Shown: one piece after another, positions 43,038 through 51,503 of the stretch
Numbering within the stretch: the stretch's first letter is position 1
Layout of the letters: each line of letters begins with the position of its first letter
Assembly: GCF_047272945.1 (NCBI RefSeq)
Contig: NZ_JBKOPS010000005.1
Span: 1 to 64,000, forward strand
Length of the DNA stretch: 64,000 bases
Source: Rubrolithibacter danxiaensis
Lineage (GTDB): Bacteria; Bacteroidota; Bacteroidia; Sphingobacteriales; Sphingobacteriaceae
Reading direction: 5' to 3'
Translations under genes and position numbers: made by a program
The notes under the pieces: generated by a model
Seen by the model: the letters and a program-made list of their open reading frames with translations, nothing else
Database searches by the model: none
What the model was told of the DNA's origin: nothing

Positions 43038-43074
43038 TGTCAATTTTGATATTGACAAATTGCTTAAAGCAATT
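43038..43074. promoter_or_regulatory. Two adjacent palindromes upstream of the dehydrogenase operon
   Basis: TGTCAA-N8-TTGACA (43038-43057) abuts AATTGC-TTAAA-GCAATT (43058-43074), about 100 bp upstream of the start at 42937. They look like protein-binding sites. The rest of the 270-bp gap holds AT-rich sequence and, at 43177-43203, a hairpin (GGAAGCCGC/GCGGTTTCC) that may end glyS. Confidence 0.4.
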
Positions 43075-43207
43075 GTTTAGCATCTGTAAAATTAGCTTAA
43101 AGTAAATTATTTTTTTACAGCGAATTTTTTCCTAAGAAGATTGTTACAAAAGGGTATAAACGGTTTATTTAAAATGAGGAAGCCGCTGAAATGCGGTTTC
43201 CTTTGAC

Positions 43208-44668
43208 TTATTTTAATAAATTTTTCCAGCTAACCAAATCCCTTATAATACGGTCAAGCTCATTTATCGGAACCCGTTCCTGCTGCATTGAATCGCGGTG
43301 GCGTATAGTAACGGTATTGTCTTCTAACGACTGGTGGTCTACAGTGATGCAAAAAGGTGTACCGATTGCATCCTGTCTGCGATATCTTTTTCCAATAGAA
43401 TCTTTTTCTTCATACACTAAATTATGGTCAAGTTTCAGTTTGTCCATAATTTCTCTTGCTTTTTCAGGAAGTCCGTCTTTTTTGGTAAGAGGGAGAATAG
43501 CGGCTTTAACAGGTGCTAAACAAGGATGCAGTTTTAAAACAACACGGCTGTCTTTTTTATCACCTTCACTCAAATCCTGTTCTTCATATGCGTTGATAAG
43601 TGTTAACAGGAACATCCGGTCTAAACCAATGGATGTTTCAATAACATAAGGAGTATAATTCTGATTGATCTCCGGATCAAAATACTGCATTTTTTTCGAT
43701 GAGAATTGCTGATGCTGGCTCAGATCGAAATCAGTACGGCTATGTATTCCTTCTACTTCCTTAAATCCGAAAGGAAATTCAAATTCAATATCAACTGCCG
43801 CATTTGCATAATGGGCAAGTTTAGTATGATCGTGGTAACGGTATTTTTCAGAAGCTGTGCCTAAGGCTTTGTGCCAGTTTAACCGGGCTTCCTTCCAGTA
43901 ATTGTACCATTCCATTTCAGTTCCGGGCCGTACAAAAAACTGCATTTCCATTTGCTCAAACTCACGCATCCGCATAATAAACTGCCTTGCAATTACCTCA
44001 TTTCTAAAGGCTTTTCCAATCTGAGCAATTCCGAAAGGAATTTTCATCCTTCCTGTTTTTTGTACATTTAAAAAGTTTACGAAAATTCCCTGAGCAGTTT
44101 CGGGGCGAAGATAGATTACATCCGCATCGTCTGCTACAGCGCCCATCTGCGTAGAAAACATCAGGTTAAATTGCCTCACCTCTGTCCAGTTGCGGGTTCC
44201 GGAAAGGGGACATGCTATTTCATGTTCAATTATAAGTTCCCTCAAACGGCCCAGATCTTCGACTTTCAGTGCTTCATCCATAGCTGTTTGCAGCTTTTCC
44301 GCCTTTTCGTTCTTGCCTTCCTTCTCGTATTTTGCTATACGGTCTTCAAGAAGCTGATCGGCACGATAGCGTTTTTTGGAATCTTTATTATCGATCATCG
44401 GATCGTTAAAGCCATCAACGTGGCCGCTTGCTTTCCATATTTTAGGATGCATAAAAATGGCAGAATCTATACCTACAATATTTTCATGCAGTTGCACCAT
44501 TGATTTCCACCAATAGGTTTTAATGTTATTTTTTAATTCAGCACCATTTTGTCCGTAATCGTAAACAGCGCTTAATCCATCATAAATCTCGCTTGATGGA
44601 AAAACAAAACCGTATTCTTTAGCGTGGGAGATAACGTTTTTAAAAAGTTCGTCGTTATTTTTGCTCAT
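43208..44668 (-). CDS. glyS: Glycine--tRNA ligase (dimeric type)
   Basis: A 486-aa class II synthetase starting MSKNNDELFKNVISHAKEYGF. The longer frame (to 44722) crosses its promoter box and is rejected. Motifs: FPSSEIYDGLSAVYDYGQNGAELKNNIKTYWW, motif 2-like AFRNEVIARQFIMRMREFEQMEMQFF, EGIHSRTDFDLSQHQ, and IGLDRMFLLTL for motif 3. The anticodon-binding domain is at the C-terminus. It is the eukaryote-like alpha2 form, also called GlyQS. Confidence 0.95.
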   Translation of the reverse strand: MSKNNDELFKNVISHAKEYGFVFPSSEIYDGLSAVYDYGQNGAELKNNIKTYWWKSMVQLHENIVGIDSAIFMHPKIWKASGHVDGFNDPMIDNKDSKKRYRADQLLEDRIAKYEKEGKNEKAEKLQTAMDEALKVEDLGRLRELIIEHEIACPLSGTRNWTEVRQFNLMFSTQMGAVADDADVIYLRPETAQGIFVNFLNVQKTGRMKIPFGIAQIGKAFRNEVIARQFIMRMREFEQMEMQFFVRPGTEMEWYNYWKEARLNWHKALGTASEKYRYHDHTKLAHYANAAVDIEFEFPFGFKEVEGIHSRTDFDLSQHQQFSSKKMQYFDPEINQNYTPYVIETSIGLDRMFLLTLINAYEEQDLSEGDKKDSRVVLKLHPCLAPVKAAILPLTKKDGLPEKAREIMDKLKLDHNLVYEEKDSIGKRYRRQDAIGTPFCITVDHQSLEDNTVTIRHRDSMQQERVPINELDRIIRDLVSWKNLLK

Positions 44669-44675
44669 GATGCTG

Positions 44676-44683
44676 CAAAGATA
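44676..44683 (-). promoter_or_regulatory. Bacteroidota -7 box of glyS
   Basis: On the minus strand TATCTTTG, exact TAnnTTTG, ends 7 nt before the ATG at 44668, implying a nearly leaderless mRNA. Confidence 0.6.
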
Positions 44684-44691
44684 TAATTTCG

Positions 44692-44709
44692 ATCCGATAG
44701 TTATCGGAT
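44692..44709. repeat. Palindrome of the CCGATA-NN-TATCGG family
   Basis: ATCCGATA-GT-TATCGGAT, 8-bp perfect arms, lies between the divergent glyS and gldA promoters, upstream of the glyS -7 box. Confidence 0.65.
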
Positions 44710-44794
44710 TACGATTTGCCACTTACAATTTCCATCTTACCTAACACCTTAAACCTTTTACCTGCAACCTTTCGCCTTTCATCTTTCTATCCAC

Positions 44795-44802
44795 TAACTT
44801 TG
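44795..44802 (+). promoter_or_regulatory. Bacteroidota -7 box of gldA
   Basis: TAACTTTG, exact TAnnTTTG, 19 nt before the ATG at 44822. It follows a pyrimidine-rich, quasi-periodic stretch (44720-44790). Confidence 0.6.
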
Positions 44803-44821
44803 TTTCTATATTCAAGACCGT

Positions 44822-45544
44822 ATGAGCATTCATGTTGAAAATCTTACCAAATTTTATGATAAGCAAAAAGCGATAGATGATCTGAGCTTTTCCGCGGAAA
44901 GTGGTAGAGTGTTGGGTTTTCTTGGTCCCAATGGGGCCGGAAAGTCAACTACGATGAAGATTTTAACCTGCTTTTTGCCGCAAACTTCGGGCAGGGCAAG
45001 TGTTTGCGGGTTTGACGTGGCAGACAACGCCATGGATGTACGAAAGAATATCGGTTACCTTCCCGAACACAACCCCCTGTATTTGGATTTTTATGTAAAA
45101 GAATCATTGGAATTTGTTGCCGACCTGCACAAAGTTCAGAATAAGAAGAAAAGGATTGAAGAAATTATTGAAATAACTGGTCTTGCGCAGGAGCAAAATA
45201 AACAGATTGGCCAGCTTTCAAAAGGATATCGTCAACGGGTAGGTTTGGCCCAGGCAATTTTACACGATCCTAAAGTGTTGATTTTAGATGAACCGACTTC
45301 TGGTTTAGATCCCAATCAGCTTATCGGCATCCGTAACCTGATAAAAGAACTCGGGAAAACCAAAACCGTAATTCTTTCAACGCATATTATGCAGGAAGTT
45401 GAAGCTGTTTGTGATGAAGTTGTTATAATGAATAAAGGTAAAATTGTCTTAAACAGGACTTTAGCCCAGCTTGAATCAGAATTCCCTGAACAAAATATGG
45501 AGCAGATCTTTGTCAGTCTTACAAAAACACTGGACCAAGTTTAA
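44822..45544 (+). CDS. gldA: ABC transporter ATP-binding protein, gliding-associated GldA type
   Basis: A 240-aa ATPase. Walker A GPNGAGKSTT (35-44), Q-loop region LPEHNPLYLDFYV, signature LSKGYRQRVGLAQAI, Walker B VLILDEPTSGLDP and the H-loop in STHIMQEVEAV are complete. Assignment as GldA rests on the nearby gldF and gldG permease/accessory genes. In gliding Bacteroidota these three form an ABC transporter needed for motility. Two small outer-membrane protein genes separate it from gldF. Confidence 0.85.
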   Translation: MSIHVENLTKFYDKQKAIDDLSFSAESGRVLGFLGPNGAGKSTTMKILTCFLPQTSGRASVCGFDVADNAMDVRKNIGYLPEHNPLYLDFYVKESLEFVADLHKVQNKKKRIEEIIEITGLAQEQNKQIGQLSKGYRQRVGLAQAILHDPKVLILDEPTSGLDPNQLIGIRNLIKELGKTKTVILSTHIMQEVEAVCDEVVIMNKGKIVLNRTLAQLESEFPEQNMEQIFVSLTKTLDQV

Positions 45545-45666
45545 TTTTTAATACTTGTATTTAAGCTAAAACCTCCTTTTATACAACTTAAGTAAAGAAA
45601 AAAGCAACTATTGCTTTTATGTAACTTTTTTGTTTATTTCGCGGCTTGAAATTTAAAACACAAATT

Positions 45667-46200
45667 ATGAAAAAAATTTTACTAGCTGTTCTTATTGCAT
45701 TTACAACAAGCTTCGCATTTTCTCAGGAAAGTTCTTCAAAAGGTAAAACTAAGTTTTCTATAGGTTTAGAGGCTGGTATTCCTGTTGGTAATGCAGGAGA
45801 TTTATTTGGATTGGCAATTGGTGGTTCTGCTAAAGTAGAAGTGCCAGTAGCACCGTCTTTCTTTGTAACAGGTTCAGCAGGTTTTATTAACCTGTCATAT
45901 AAAAAAGACATTAAAGATGCTTTTGAAGTGGTGGGGATAGATGCTCCCTCACAAAACTTTATACCTGTAAAAGCTGGTGGAAAATATTTCTTCAATAAAA
46001 ATATTTATGGAGCTGGGGAATTAGGCGTAGCAATTGGTACGGCCGATGGAGCTGGAACTGCTTTTGCCTGGACTCCCGGAGTTGGTGTTGTATTTCCTGT
46101 TTCTGATAAAACTGATTTTGATGCCGGTGTACGTTACGAAAGCTGGTCTGATAATGGTTCCCTTGATCAGGTAGCTTTCCGTGTTGCCTTAAGATTCTAA
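45667..46200 (+). CDS. Small outer-membrane beta-barrel protein (paralogue 1)
   Basis: A 177-aa protein starting MKKILLAVLIAFTTSFAFSQ (signal peptide). Eight or so amphipathic strands follow (FSIGLEAGIPVG, GSAKVEVPVAPSFFVTGSAGFINLSY, KFFFNKNIYGAGELGVAIG, TDFDAGVRYESW) and it ends DQVAFRVALRF with a terminal Phe, typical of a barrel. It is similar throughout to the next gene, so the pair arose by tandem duplication. Function unknown. Confidence 0.82.
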   Translation: MKKILLAVLIAFTTSFAFSQESSSKGKTKFSIGLEAGIPVGNAGDLFGLAIGGSAKVEVPVAPSFFVTGSAGFINLSYKKDIKDAFEVVGIDAPSQNFIPVKAGGKYFFNKNIYGAGELGVAIGTADGAGTAFAWTPGVGVVFPVSDKTDFDAGVRYESWSDNGSLDQVAFRVALRF

Positions 46201-46219
46201 TTGATTTTTTTATCAAAGA

Positions 46220-46248
46220 AAGGCCGGAGCAATTGTTCCGGCCTTTTG
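46220..46248 (+). terminator. Intrinsic terminator after paralogue 1
   Basis: AAGGCCGGA (46220-46228) pairs with TCCGGCCTT (46237-46245), followed by T residues. Confidence 0.85.
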
Positions 46249-46336
46249 TGTTTGTGATTAGCTGCATGTAAAATTAATATTAGAAACATTGCAATTTTTA
46301 GGATGTTAGTATTTTTAGCTCATTGATCTTGCCATA

Positions 46337-46867
46337 ATGAAACGAATATTGCTTTTATTGGTACTTACCTGTAGTATAGTTGCTGAAGTAAATGCTCAGA
46401 AAACACCGTATCCGGTAAGGCCTAAAATAAATATTGGTGCCGAGTTTGGAATTCCTCGACGGTCGGGTTTTGGCGAGTATTTTAATTTTGGTTTTGGAGG
46501 CTCAGGTAAACTGGAAGTTCCCTTTACTGCTGCTTTATATGGTACTGCATCTGCCGGTTTTATTTCCTATTACAGCAAGCGAACGCTTATAGGGTCAAAT
46601 GAAAAGCTGAATAACAAATCATATATTCCTTTGAAATTAGGAGTACGTTATTACTTAAGCAAAGCATTTTACGGTGCGGGTGAACTTGGAGCAAGTGTAG
46701 GAGTTCAACGAAATTCAGGTTCCTCCATGATATGGGCTCCCGGTGTTGGTTTTTTATTTCCTCTTTCCGAACGCGGAGCACTTGATGCAGGAGTACGATA
46801 TGAGCGATGGGTACGCGACGGCGGGAATATTGACCAGGTAGGAATCAGGGTTGCCTACCAGTTTTAA
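46337..46867 (+). CDS. Small outer-membrane beta-barrel protein (paralogue 2)
   Basis: A 176-aa protein with a signal peptide (MKRILLLLVLTCSIVAEVNAQ). It aligns along its length with paralogue 1: INIGAEFGIPRR, GGSGKLEVPFTAALYGTASAGFISYYSKRT, AFYGAGELGASVG, GALDAGVRYERW and the end IDQVGIRVAYQF. The final Phe supports an outer-membrane barrel. Its function is unknown; it lies directly before gldF. Confidence 0.82.
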   Translation: MKRILLLLVLTCSIVAEVNAQKTPYPVRPKINIGAEFGIPRRSGFGEYFNFGFGGSGKLEVPFTAALYGTASAGFISYYSKRTLIGSNEKLNNKSYIPLKLGVRYYLSKAFYGAGELGASVGVQRNSGSSMIWAPGVGFLFPLSERGALDAGVRYERWVRDGGNIDQVGIRVAYQF

Positions 46868-46934
46868 TATAAAGTATAGATATATTGCTTCTTTTAATGC
46901 AATTGTTTTAATTTCGGCACAGACAATAAATTCA

Positions 46935-47663
46935 GTGTTAACGGTATTAAAAAAAGAGATATCAGGCTTTTTTAACTCTTTAGTGGCTTATATAACCATT
47001 GGAGTTTTTTTACTTGTTGCAGGCTTATTTCTCTGGATATTTCCCGATTCCAGCATTTTGGAATACGGGTACGCCAGCTTAGAAAGCTTATTTAATATTG
47101 TTCCCTACCTGTTTATGTTCCTTGTTCCAGCAATTACCATGCGTTCTATTGCCGAAGAACGAAAGGAAGGTACATTTGAATTTCTGTCAACACAGCCTTT
47201 AACCGACTGGGATATTATATTGGGTAAGTTTATTGCCTCTTTGCTCATTGTTCTCCTGGCATTGATCCCCACGCTTATTTATTATTATACCGTTTATCAG
47301 TTAGGAATTGAAAAAGGAAATGTAGATACCGGAGCTGTAATCGGGTCGTATATTGGATTGTTCCTGCTTGGTGCGTCTTTTGTTTCCCTCGGGTTGTTTG
47401 CTTCTTCTGTCACTAAAAATCAGATCATTGCCTTCACTCTGTCTGTTTTTCTCAGCTTTTTTGCTTTCAGCGGCTTTGACTCCATTAGCGGGTTACTTTC
47501 ATTACAAGCTATTAATACAGTTGTGGCGTCATTCGGAATTAACGAACATTACCAGGCAATCAGTCGGGGTGTGCTCGATACACGTGACCTGATTTATTTT
47601 TTAAGTTTTATAGCCTTGTTCCTGGTATTAACTAAAACGGTTTTAGGAGGGAGGAAATGGTAA
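46935..47663 (+). CDS. gldF: Gliding motility-associated ABC transporter permease GldF
   Basis: A 242-aa membrane protein with about six hydrophobic segments. The start proposed is the GTG at 46935 giving MLTVLKKEISGFFNSLVAYITIGVFLLVAGLFLW, which matches GldF N-termini. The longer frame (46851) overlaps the previous gene and adds non-homologous sequence. A near-consensus -7 box (TAATTTCG, 46909-46916) lies 18 nt upstream. The RSIAEERKEGTFEFLSTQPLTDWDIILGKF segment is an ABC-2-type permease hallmark. It overlaps gldG by 7 nt. Confidence 0.88.
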   Translation: MLTVLKKEISGFFNSLVAYITIGVFLLVAGLFLWIFPDSSILEYGYASLESLFNIVPYLFMFLVPAITMRSIAEERKEGTFEFLSTQPLTDWDIILGKFIASLLIVLLALIPTLIYYYTVYQLGIEKGNVDTGAVIGSYIGLFLLGASFVSLGLFASSVTKNQIIAFTLSVFLSFFAFSGFDSISGLLSLQAINTVVASFGINEHYQAISRGVLDTRDLIYFLSFIALFLVLTKTVLGGRKW

Positions 47664-49339
47664 GCAGGCGGAAAAAAGATTTAGGCTACCTGGCCGGTTT
47701 TATTGCAGTTATTGTTGTAATAAATGTGCTTTCGTCTTTCTATTTCACCCGGTTTGATTTTACAAGAGAAAAACGTTTCACGCTTTCTGCGATAACAAAG
47801 GAATTATTAAAACAGGTGAAAGACGATATCTGGGTAACAGTTTACCTGGAAGGAGATTTTCCTGCCGGATTTAAACGGCTGCGAAATTCAACCCGCGATC
47901 TCCTGCTTGATTATAAAGCGTATTCTAACGGGAATTTTCATGTTGATTTTGTAAATCCTTCATCAGGTAACCAGGAAACACAGGATCAGGTATATCAGGA
48001 TTTAATGGAAAAAGGCTTGGAGCCAACTAATCTAAGTGTAAAAACAGACGAAGGGCTTACTCAAAAGGTTATTTTTCCTGCTGCGCTGGTAACGTATCAC
48101 GGTAATCAAATTCCTGTTAAGCTTCTTCAAAACCGGATGGGGAGTGCACCGGAAGAAGTTCTTAATAACTCAGTTCAAAATCTGGAATATGCTTTTACAA
48201 GCGCTGTTAAAAAAATAACATCTGGCGGAAAGCCACGGGTTGGATTTACCGAAGGCAACGGAGAATTAACAGATCTGCAATTAAGTGATGCAATGAAATC
48301 GCTGCAGGAGGGATACGAAGTGGGACGTGTGGATTTAAGTGTAATTCCATTTGAGGGGCTTAAAAAGCTGAAATTGCTGGTAATTCCAAAACCGTCTAAC
48401 GGGTTCTCTGAAGCGGAAAAATTTAAAATTGATTATTTTTTAATGCAGGGAGGGCGCATTTTCTGGGCAATAGACAATGTTAATGCCGAACTTGACAGCC
48501 TTAGGGGAGCCGGCACACAGCTTACATTTCCAAAAAAGCTTAACCTCGATGATATGCTGTTCCGCTACGGCGTTCGCATAAACTATAACCTGATAGCTGA
48601 TATGAACTGTGCTCAAATTCCCTTAAATGTGGGTAATGTGGGTGGACAGGGGCAAATTCAAATGGTTCCCTGGTTGTTTTATCCTGTTTTTATTCCATTA
48701 AGTCAGCATCCTCTGGTAAAAAATCTGGATGGAATAAGAAGTGAGTTTGCAAATACGGTAGATACGCTTCCAGTAAAAGGAGTTAAAGAAACGGTTATCC
48801 TGTCTTCATCTCCGTATAGCCGGATAATAAAATCGCCGGCCATGATCTCTTTGCAAATGGTAGAGCAGGAACCCGATCCGAACGCCTTTAAAAGCGACCC
48901 CAAAACAGCAGGCGTTTTACTGGAAGGTTCCTTCCCGTCGGATTTTGTAAACCGGCCGGTACCTGAAGGGATTTCTGCAAGTATGCAAACCCGGGCTAAA
49001 AGTGTTCCCACAAAAATGGTTGTAGTGGGCGACGGGGATATCTTAAAGAACGATATCAGCAGCAAAGACGGATCTGCTTTTCCTTTGGGATACGACAGGT
49101 ATACCCAGCAGCAATACGGAAATAAAAGTTTCTTGTTAAACGTGGTTGACTACCTTACCGATGAATCGGGTATAATTTCATTAAGAAATAAAGAAATTAA
49201 GATCCGATTGCTTGACAAGGCCCGGATTACCTCCGAAAAACTCTCCTGGCAGCTGTTAAATATCGTTGCTCCTTTAATAATGTTAATACTTTTTGGTATT
49301 TTTCAACATTACTATCGCAGACAAAAGTATGCTCGTTAA
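47657..49339 (+). CDS. gldG: Gliding motility-associated ABC transporter accessory protein GldG
   Basis: A 560-aa protein with one N-terminal anchor (about 9-27), a large periplasmic region (DUF7088/ABC-type uncharacterised family: FDFTREKRFTLSAITKELLKQ, FTEGNGEL, and FWAIDNVNAELDSL) and a C-terminal membrane segment (about 535-552). With GldA and GldF it completes the gliding ABC transporter. Its ATG lies inside the last codons of gldF. Confidence 0.9.
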   Translation: MVSRRKKDLGYLAGFIAVIVVINVLSSFYFTRFDFTREKRFTLSAITKELLKQVKDDIWVTVYLEGDFPAGFKRLRNSTRDLLLDYKAYSNGNFHVDFVNPSSGNQETQDQVYQDLMEKGLEPTNLSVKTDEGLTQKVIFPAALVTYHGNQIPVKLLQNRMGSAPEEVLNNSVQNLEYAFTSAVKKITSGGKPRVGFTEGNGELTDLQLSDAMKSLQEGYEVGRVDLSVIPFEGLKKLKLLVIPKPSNGFSEAEKFKIDYFLMQGGRIFWAIDNVNAELDSLRGAGTQLTFPKKLNLDDMLFRYGVRINYNLIADMNCAQIPLNVGNVGGQGQIQMVPWLFYPVFIPLSQHPLVKNLDGIRSEFANTVDTLPVKGVKETVILSSSPYSRIIKSPAMISLQMVEQEPDPNAFKSDPKTAGVLLEGSFPSDFVNRPVPEGISASMQTRAKSVPTKMVVVGDGDILKNDISSKDGSAFPLGYDRYTQQQYGNKSFLLNVVDYLTDESGIISLRNKEIKIRLLDKARITSEKLSWQLLNIVAPLIMLILFGIFQHYYRRQKYAR

Positions 49340-49345
49340 ATTTTT

Positions 49346-49353
49346 TATTTTTG
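49346..49353 (+). promoter_or_regulatory. Bacteroidota -7 box of dnaN
   Basis: TATTTTTG, exact TAnnTTTG, 66 nt before the ATG at 49420 and just after the gldG stop. Confidence 0.55.
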
Positions 49354-49419
49354 AGCAGTTAACCAGAGTATTGGCTACTTTAGGAAATATTTAAACCTTT
49401 CACACATCAGAATCGAGTT

Positions 49420-50544
49420 ATGAGATTTATCGTTTCGACATCAACTTTGTTAAAACAGTTGCAGGCTGTTAACGGAGCTTCCAGCAGCAGTACGGTATTG
49501 CCTATTCTTGAAAATTTCCTTTTCGAGATTAAAGAGGGCAATCTGACTATTTCAGCTACAGATCTGCAAACCAGCATGACAACTTCGCTTCCTGTCGAAT
49601 CTAAAGAAGAAGGTAAAATAGCTGTGCCCGCAAAAATTCTTTTGGAAACGTTGAAAACTCTTCCCGACCAGCCCATTGCTTTTACAATTGATGATAATAC
49701 GTATGCTATTGAAATAAGTGCCGGAGACGGAAAATATAAACTGAGTGGTGAAAATGGCGAAGATTTCCCCAAAATTCCTACAGTAGAAAATGCTTCGTCT
49801 GTAAATCTGGCGGCATCCGTTCTTTCTGAAGCAATCAATAAAACCATTTTTGCTGTAAGTAATGATGAACTACGTCCTGCAATGACCGGAGTTTACCTTC
49901 AGTTAAGTCCGCAGCACCTTACTTTTGTTGCTACCGATGCGCATAAATTAGTCCGGTACCGCAGAAAAGATGCAAAGTCAGAAAGTGTAGCCTCGTTTAT
50001 TCTTCCTAAAAAGGCATTGAACTTATTAAAATCATCTCTTCCTTCAGAAGATGTGAATGTTTCGGTAGAATATAACAGCACAAGCGCATTTTTCCGGTTT
50101 GGTAATATTAACCTGATTTGCCGTTTAATTGATGAGCGCTATCCCGATTACGAAGCTGTTATACCACAGCATAACCCTAACAAACTCACGCTCGACCGGG
50201 TTCTATTCCTGAATTCGTTGCGGCGGGTAGTAATCTTTGCTAATAAAACAACTCACCAGGTTCGTTTAAGAATCAGCGGCAGCGAACTGAATATCTCTTC
50301 TGAAGATATTGATTTCTCTAACGAGGCACACGAGCGCTTAGGTTGCCAGTATGAAGGCGAAGATATGGAAATAGGCTTTAACGCCCGTTTTTTGATTGAA
50401 ATGCTGGGTAATTTAAGCGGCGAAGAAGTTACTTTAGAAATGAGTACGCCAAACAGGGCAGGTTTATTGGTTCCGCAAACAAATGATGACAAAGAAGATG
50501 TTTTAATGCTTGTAATGCCGGTTATGCTGAATAGCTACGCTTAA
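49420..50544 (+). CDS. dnaN: DNA polymerase III sliding clamp (beta subunit)
   Basis: A 374-aa protein with the three-fold clamp architecture. MRFIVSTSTLLKQLQAVNGASSSSTVLPILENF starts domain 1, ELRPAMTGVYLQLSPQHLTFVATDAHKLVRYRR is in domain 2, and the C-terminus VLMLVMPVMLN matches the family's MPMR-type end (MPVML here). It tethers the replicative polymerase. The gene follows gldFG rather than dnaA, an arrangement I recall from other Bacteroidota. Confidence 0.97.
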   Translation: MRFIVSTSTLLKQLQAVNGASSSSTVLPILENFLFEIKEGNLTISATDLQTSMTTSLPVESKEEGKIAVPAKILLETLKTLPDQPIAFTIDDNTYAIEISAGDGKYKLSGENGEDFPKIPTVENASSVNLAASVLSEAINKTIFAVSNDELRPAMTGVYLQLSPQHLTFVATDAHKLVRYRRKDAKSESVASFILPKKALNLLKSSLPSEDVNVSVEYNSTSAFFRFGNINLICRLIDERYPDYEAVIPQHNPNKLTLDRVLFLNSLRRVVIFANKTTHQVRLRISGSELNISSEDIDFSNEAHERLGCQYEGEDMEIGFNARFLIEMLGNLSGEEVTLEMSTPNRAGLLVPQTNDDKEDVLMLVMPVMLNSYA

Positions 50545-50567
50545 ACTTTTAAATAATAAGTATAGTT

Positions 50568-50592
50568 GGGCCCGGTATTTCCGGGCTTTTTT
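50568..50592 (+). terminator. Intrinsic terminator of dnaN
   Basis: GCCCGG (50570-50575) pairs with CCGGGC (50581-50586), followed by six T residues. Confidence 0.85.
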
Positions 50593-50690
50593 GTTAAATT
50601 TAAATAATAAAAAAATTAACACTGCCTGTTACGTTCTGCCAAAACTCAACGTATAGTTTTAATAAAGAAGTAAAATAAATTTATAAAAAA

Positions 50691-51422
50691 ATGAAGACCA
50701 GCCAATTAGTGAAAAGAAGAGTGTGTGTTTTTGTAGCGTTGCTATCGTTAACAACCGTATTGTCGTCCTGTCTTAAAAGTAAAAATGATGTGCCTGAGCC
50801 TGATATTGCTGCATTTTCTATTGTTAATTCATATCCCGGAAACGATGCGATAGATTTTTATATAGATAAAAGAAGAGTGAATTTACAGCCGCTGCTTTAT
50901 ACTCAAAGTACCGGTTATTTTGCTTTATACGTCGGTAAGAGAAGCGTAGATATTACGCCAAGTGCTACTACGTCTAAAATTCTTCATTCATCAACACCAA
51001 CATTTGCAAAGAATAAATACTATACTCTTTTCATTGCAAGAAAAATGTCAACAAATGCCGATTCTTTACTGAGCATATTCACAACGGATTCTATACCAGC
51101 TCAGCCTTCGGCCGATAAAGCAAGAATTCGCTTTGCGAACCTTTCACCGGATGCTCCAACTTTGGATATTTTATTAAAAGATGGAACTCCGGTGATTACA
51201 GGCAAGGCTTTTAAAACTGTGTCTGACTATGTTGAAGTAGATCCGACAAAATCTGACAGTATTCGCATCCGTGCCACCGGAACAACAACAGATAAACTGA
51301 AAATTGCAGTTCCGTCAAAAGCGGGTAGTTCAATTACAATAGCTACCAACGGCTTATGGAGCGGCACTGCAGGAAAAGATAAATTTGGAGCCCAGGCAAT
51401 AATAAATGTTCAAAAGCAATAA
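50691..51422 (+). CDS. DUF4397 lipoprotein
   Basis: A 243-aa protein with a lipoprotein signal (TVLSSCLKS, Cys27) and two beta-sandwich repeats of the DUF4397 type: AFSIVNSYPGNDAIDFYIDKRRV and IRFANLSPDAPTLDILLKDGTPV. DUF4397 domains are found on bacterial surface proteins of unknown function. Single-gene unit ended by a strong hairpin. Confidence 0.82.
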   Translation: MKTSQLVKRRVCVFVALLSLTTVLSSCLKSKNDVPEPDIAAFSIVNSYPGNDAIDFYIDKRRVNLQPLLYTQSTGYFALYVGKRSVDITPSATTSKILHSSTPTFAKNKYYTLFIARKMSTNADSLLSIFTTDSIPAQPSADKARIRFANLSPDAPTLDILLKDGTPVITGKAFKTVSDYVEVDPTKSDSIRIRATGTTTDKLKIAVPSKAGSSITIATNGLWSGTAGKDKFGAQAIINVQKQ

Positions 51423-51445
51423 GTTCCTTACCAAATAAGTTACTA

Positions 51446-51478
51446 AAATATCACGGTAGTTTACCGTGATATTTTTAT
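51446..51478 (+). terminator. Intrinsic terminator of the DUF4397 gene
   Basis: AATATCACGGTA pairs with TACCGTGATATT around a short loop, followed by T residues that overlap the dedA promoter box. Confidence 0.85.
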
Positions 51479-51483
51479 TTTTG
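51476..51483 (+). promoter_or_regulatory. Bacteroidota -7 box of the dedA-like gene
   Basis: TATTTTTG, exact TAnnTTTG, 20 nt before the TTG start at 51504. Confidence 0.5.
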
Positions 51484-51503
51484 GCCAGCTTAAGCAAACT
51501 GTT

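Noticed and set aside
46851..46934. Longer N-terminus for GldF starting at 46851
   Set aside because: It overlaps the preceding outer-membrane gene, crosses a near-consensus -7 box and adds sequence unlike GldF. The GTG at 46935 fits better.
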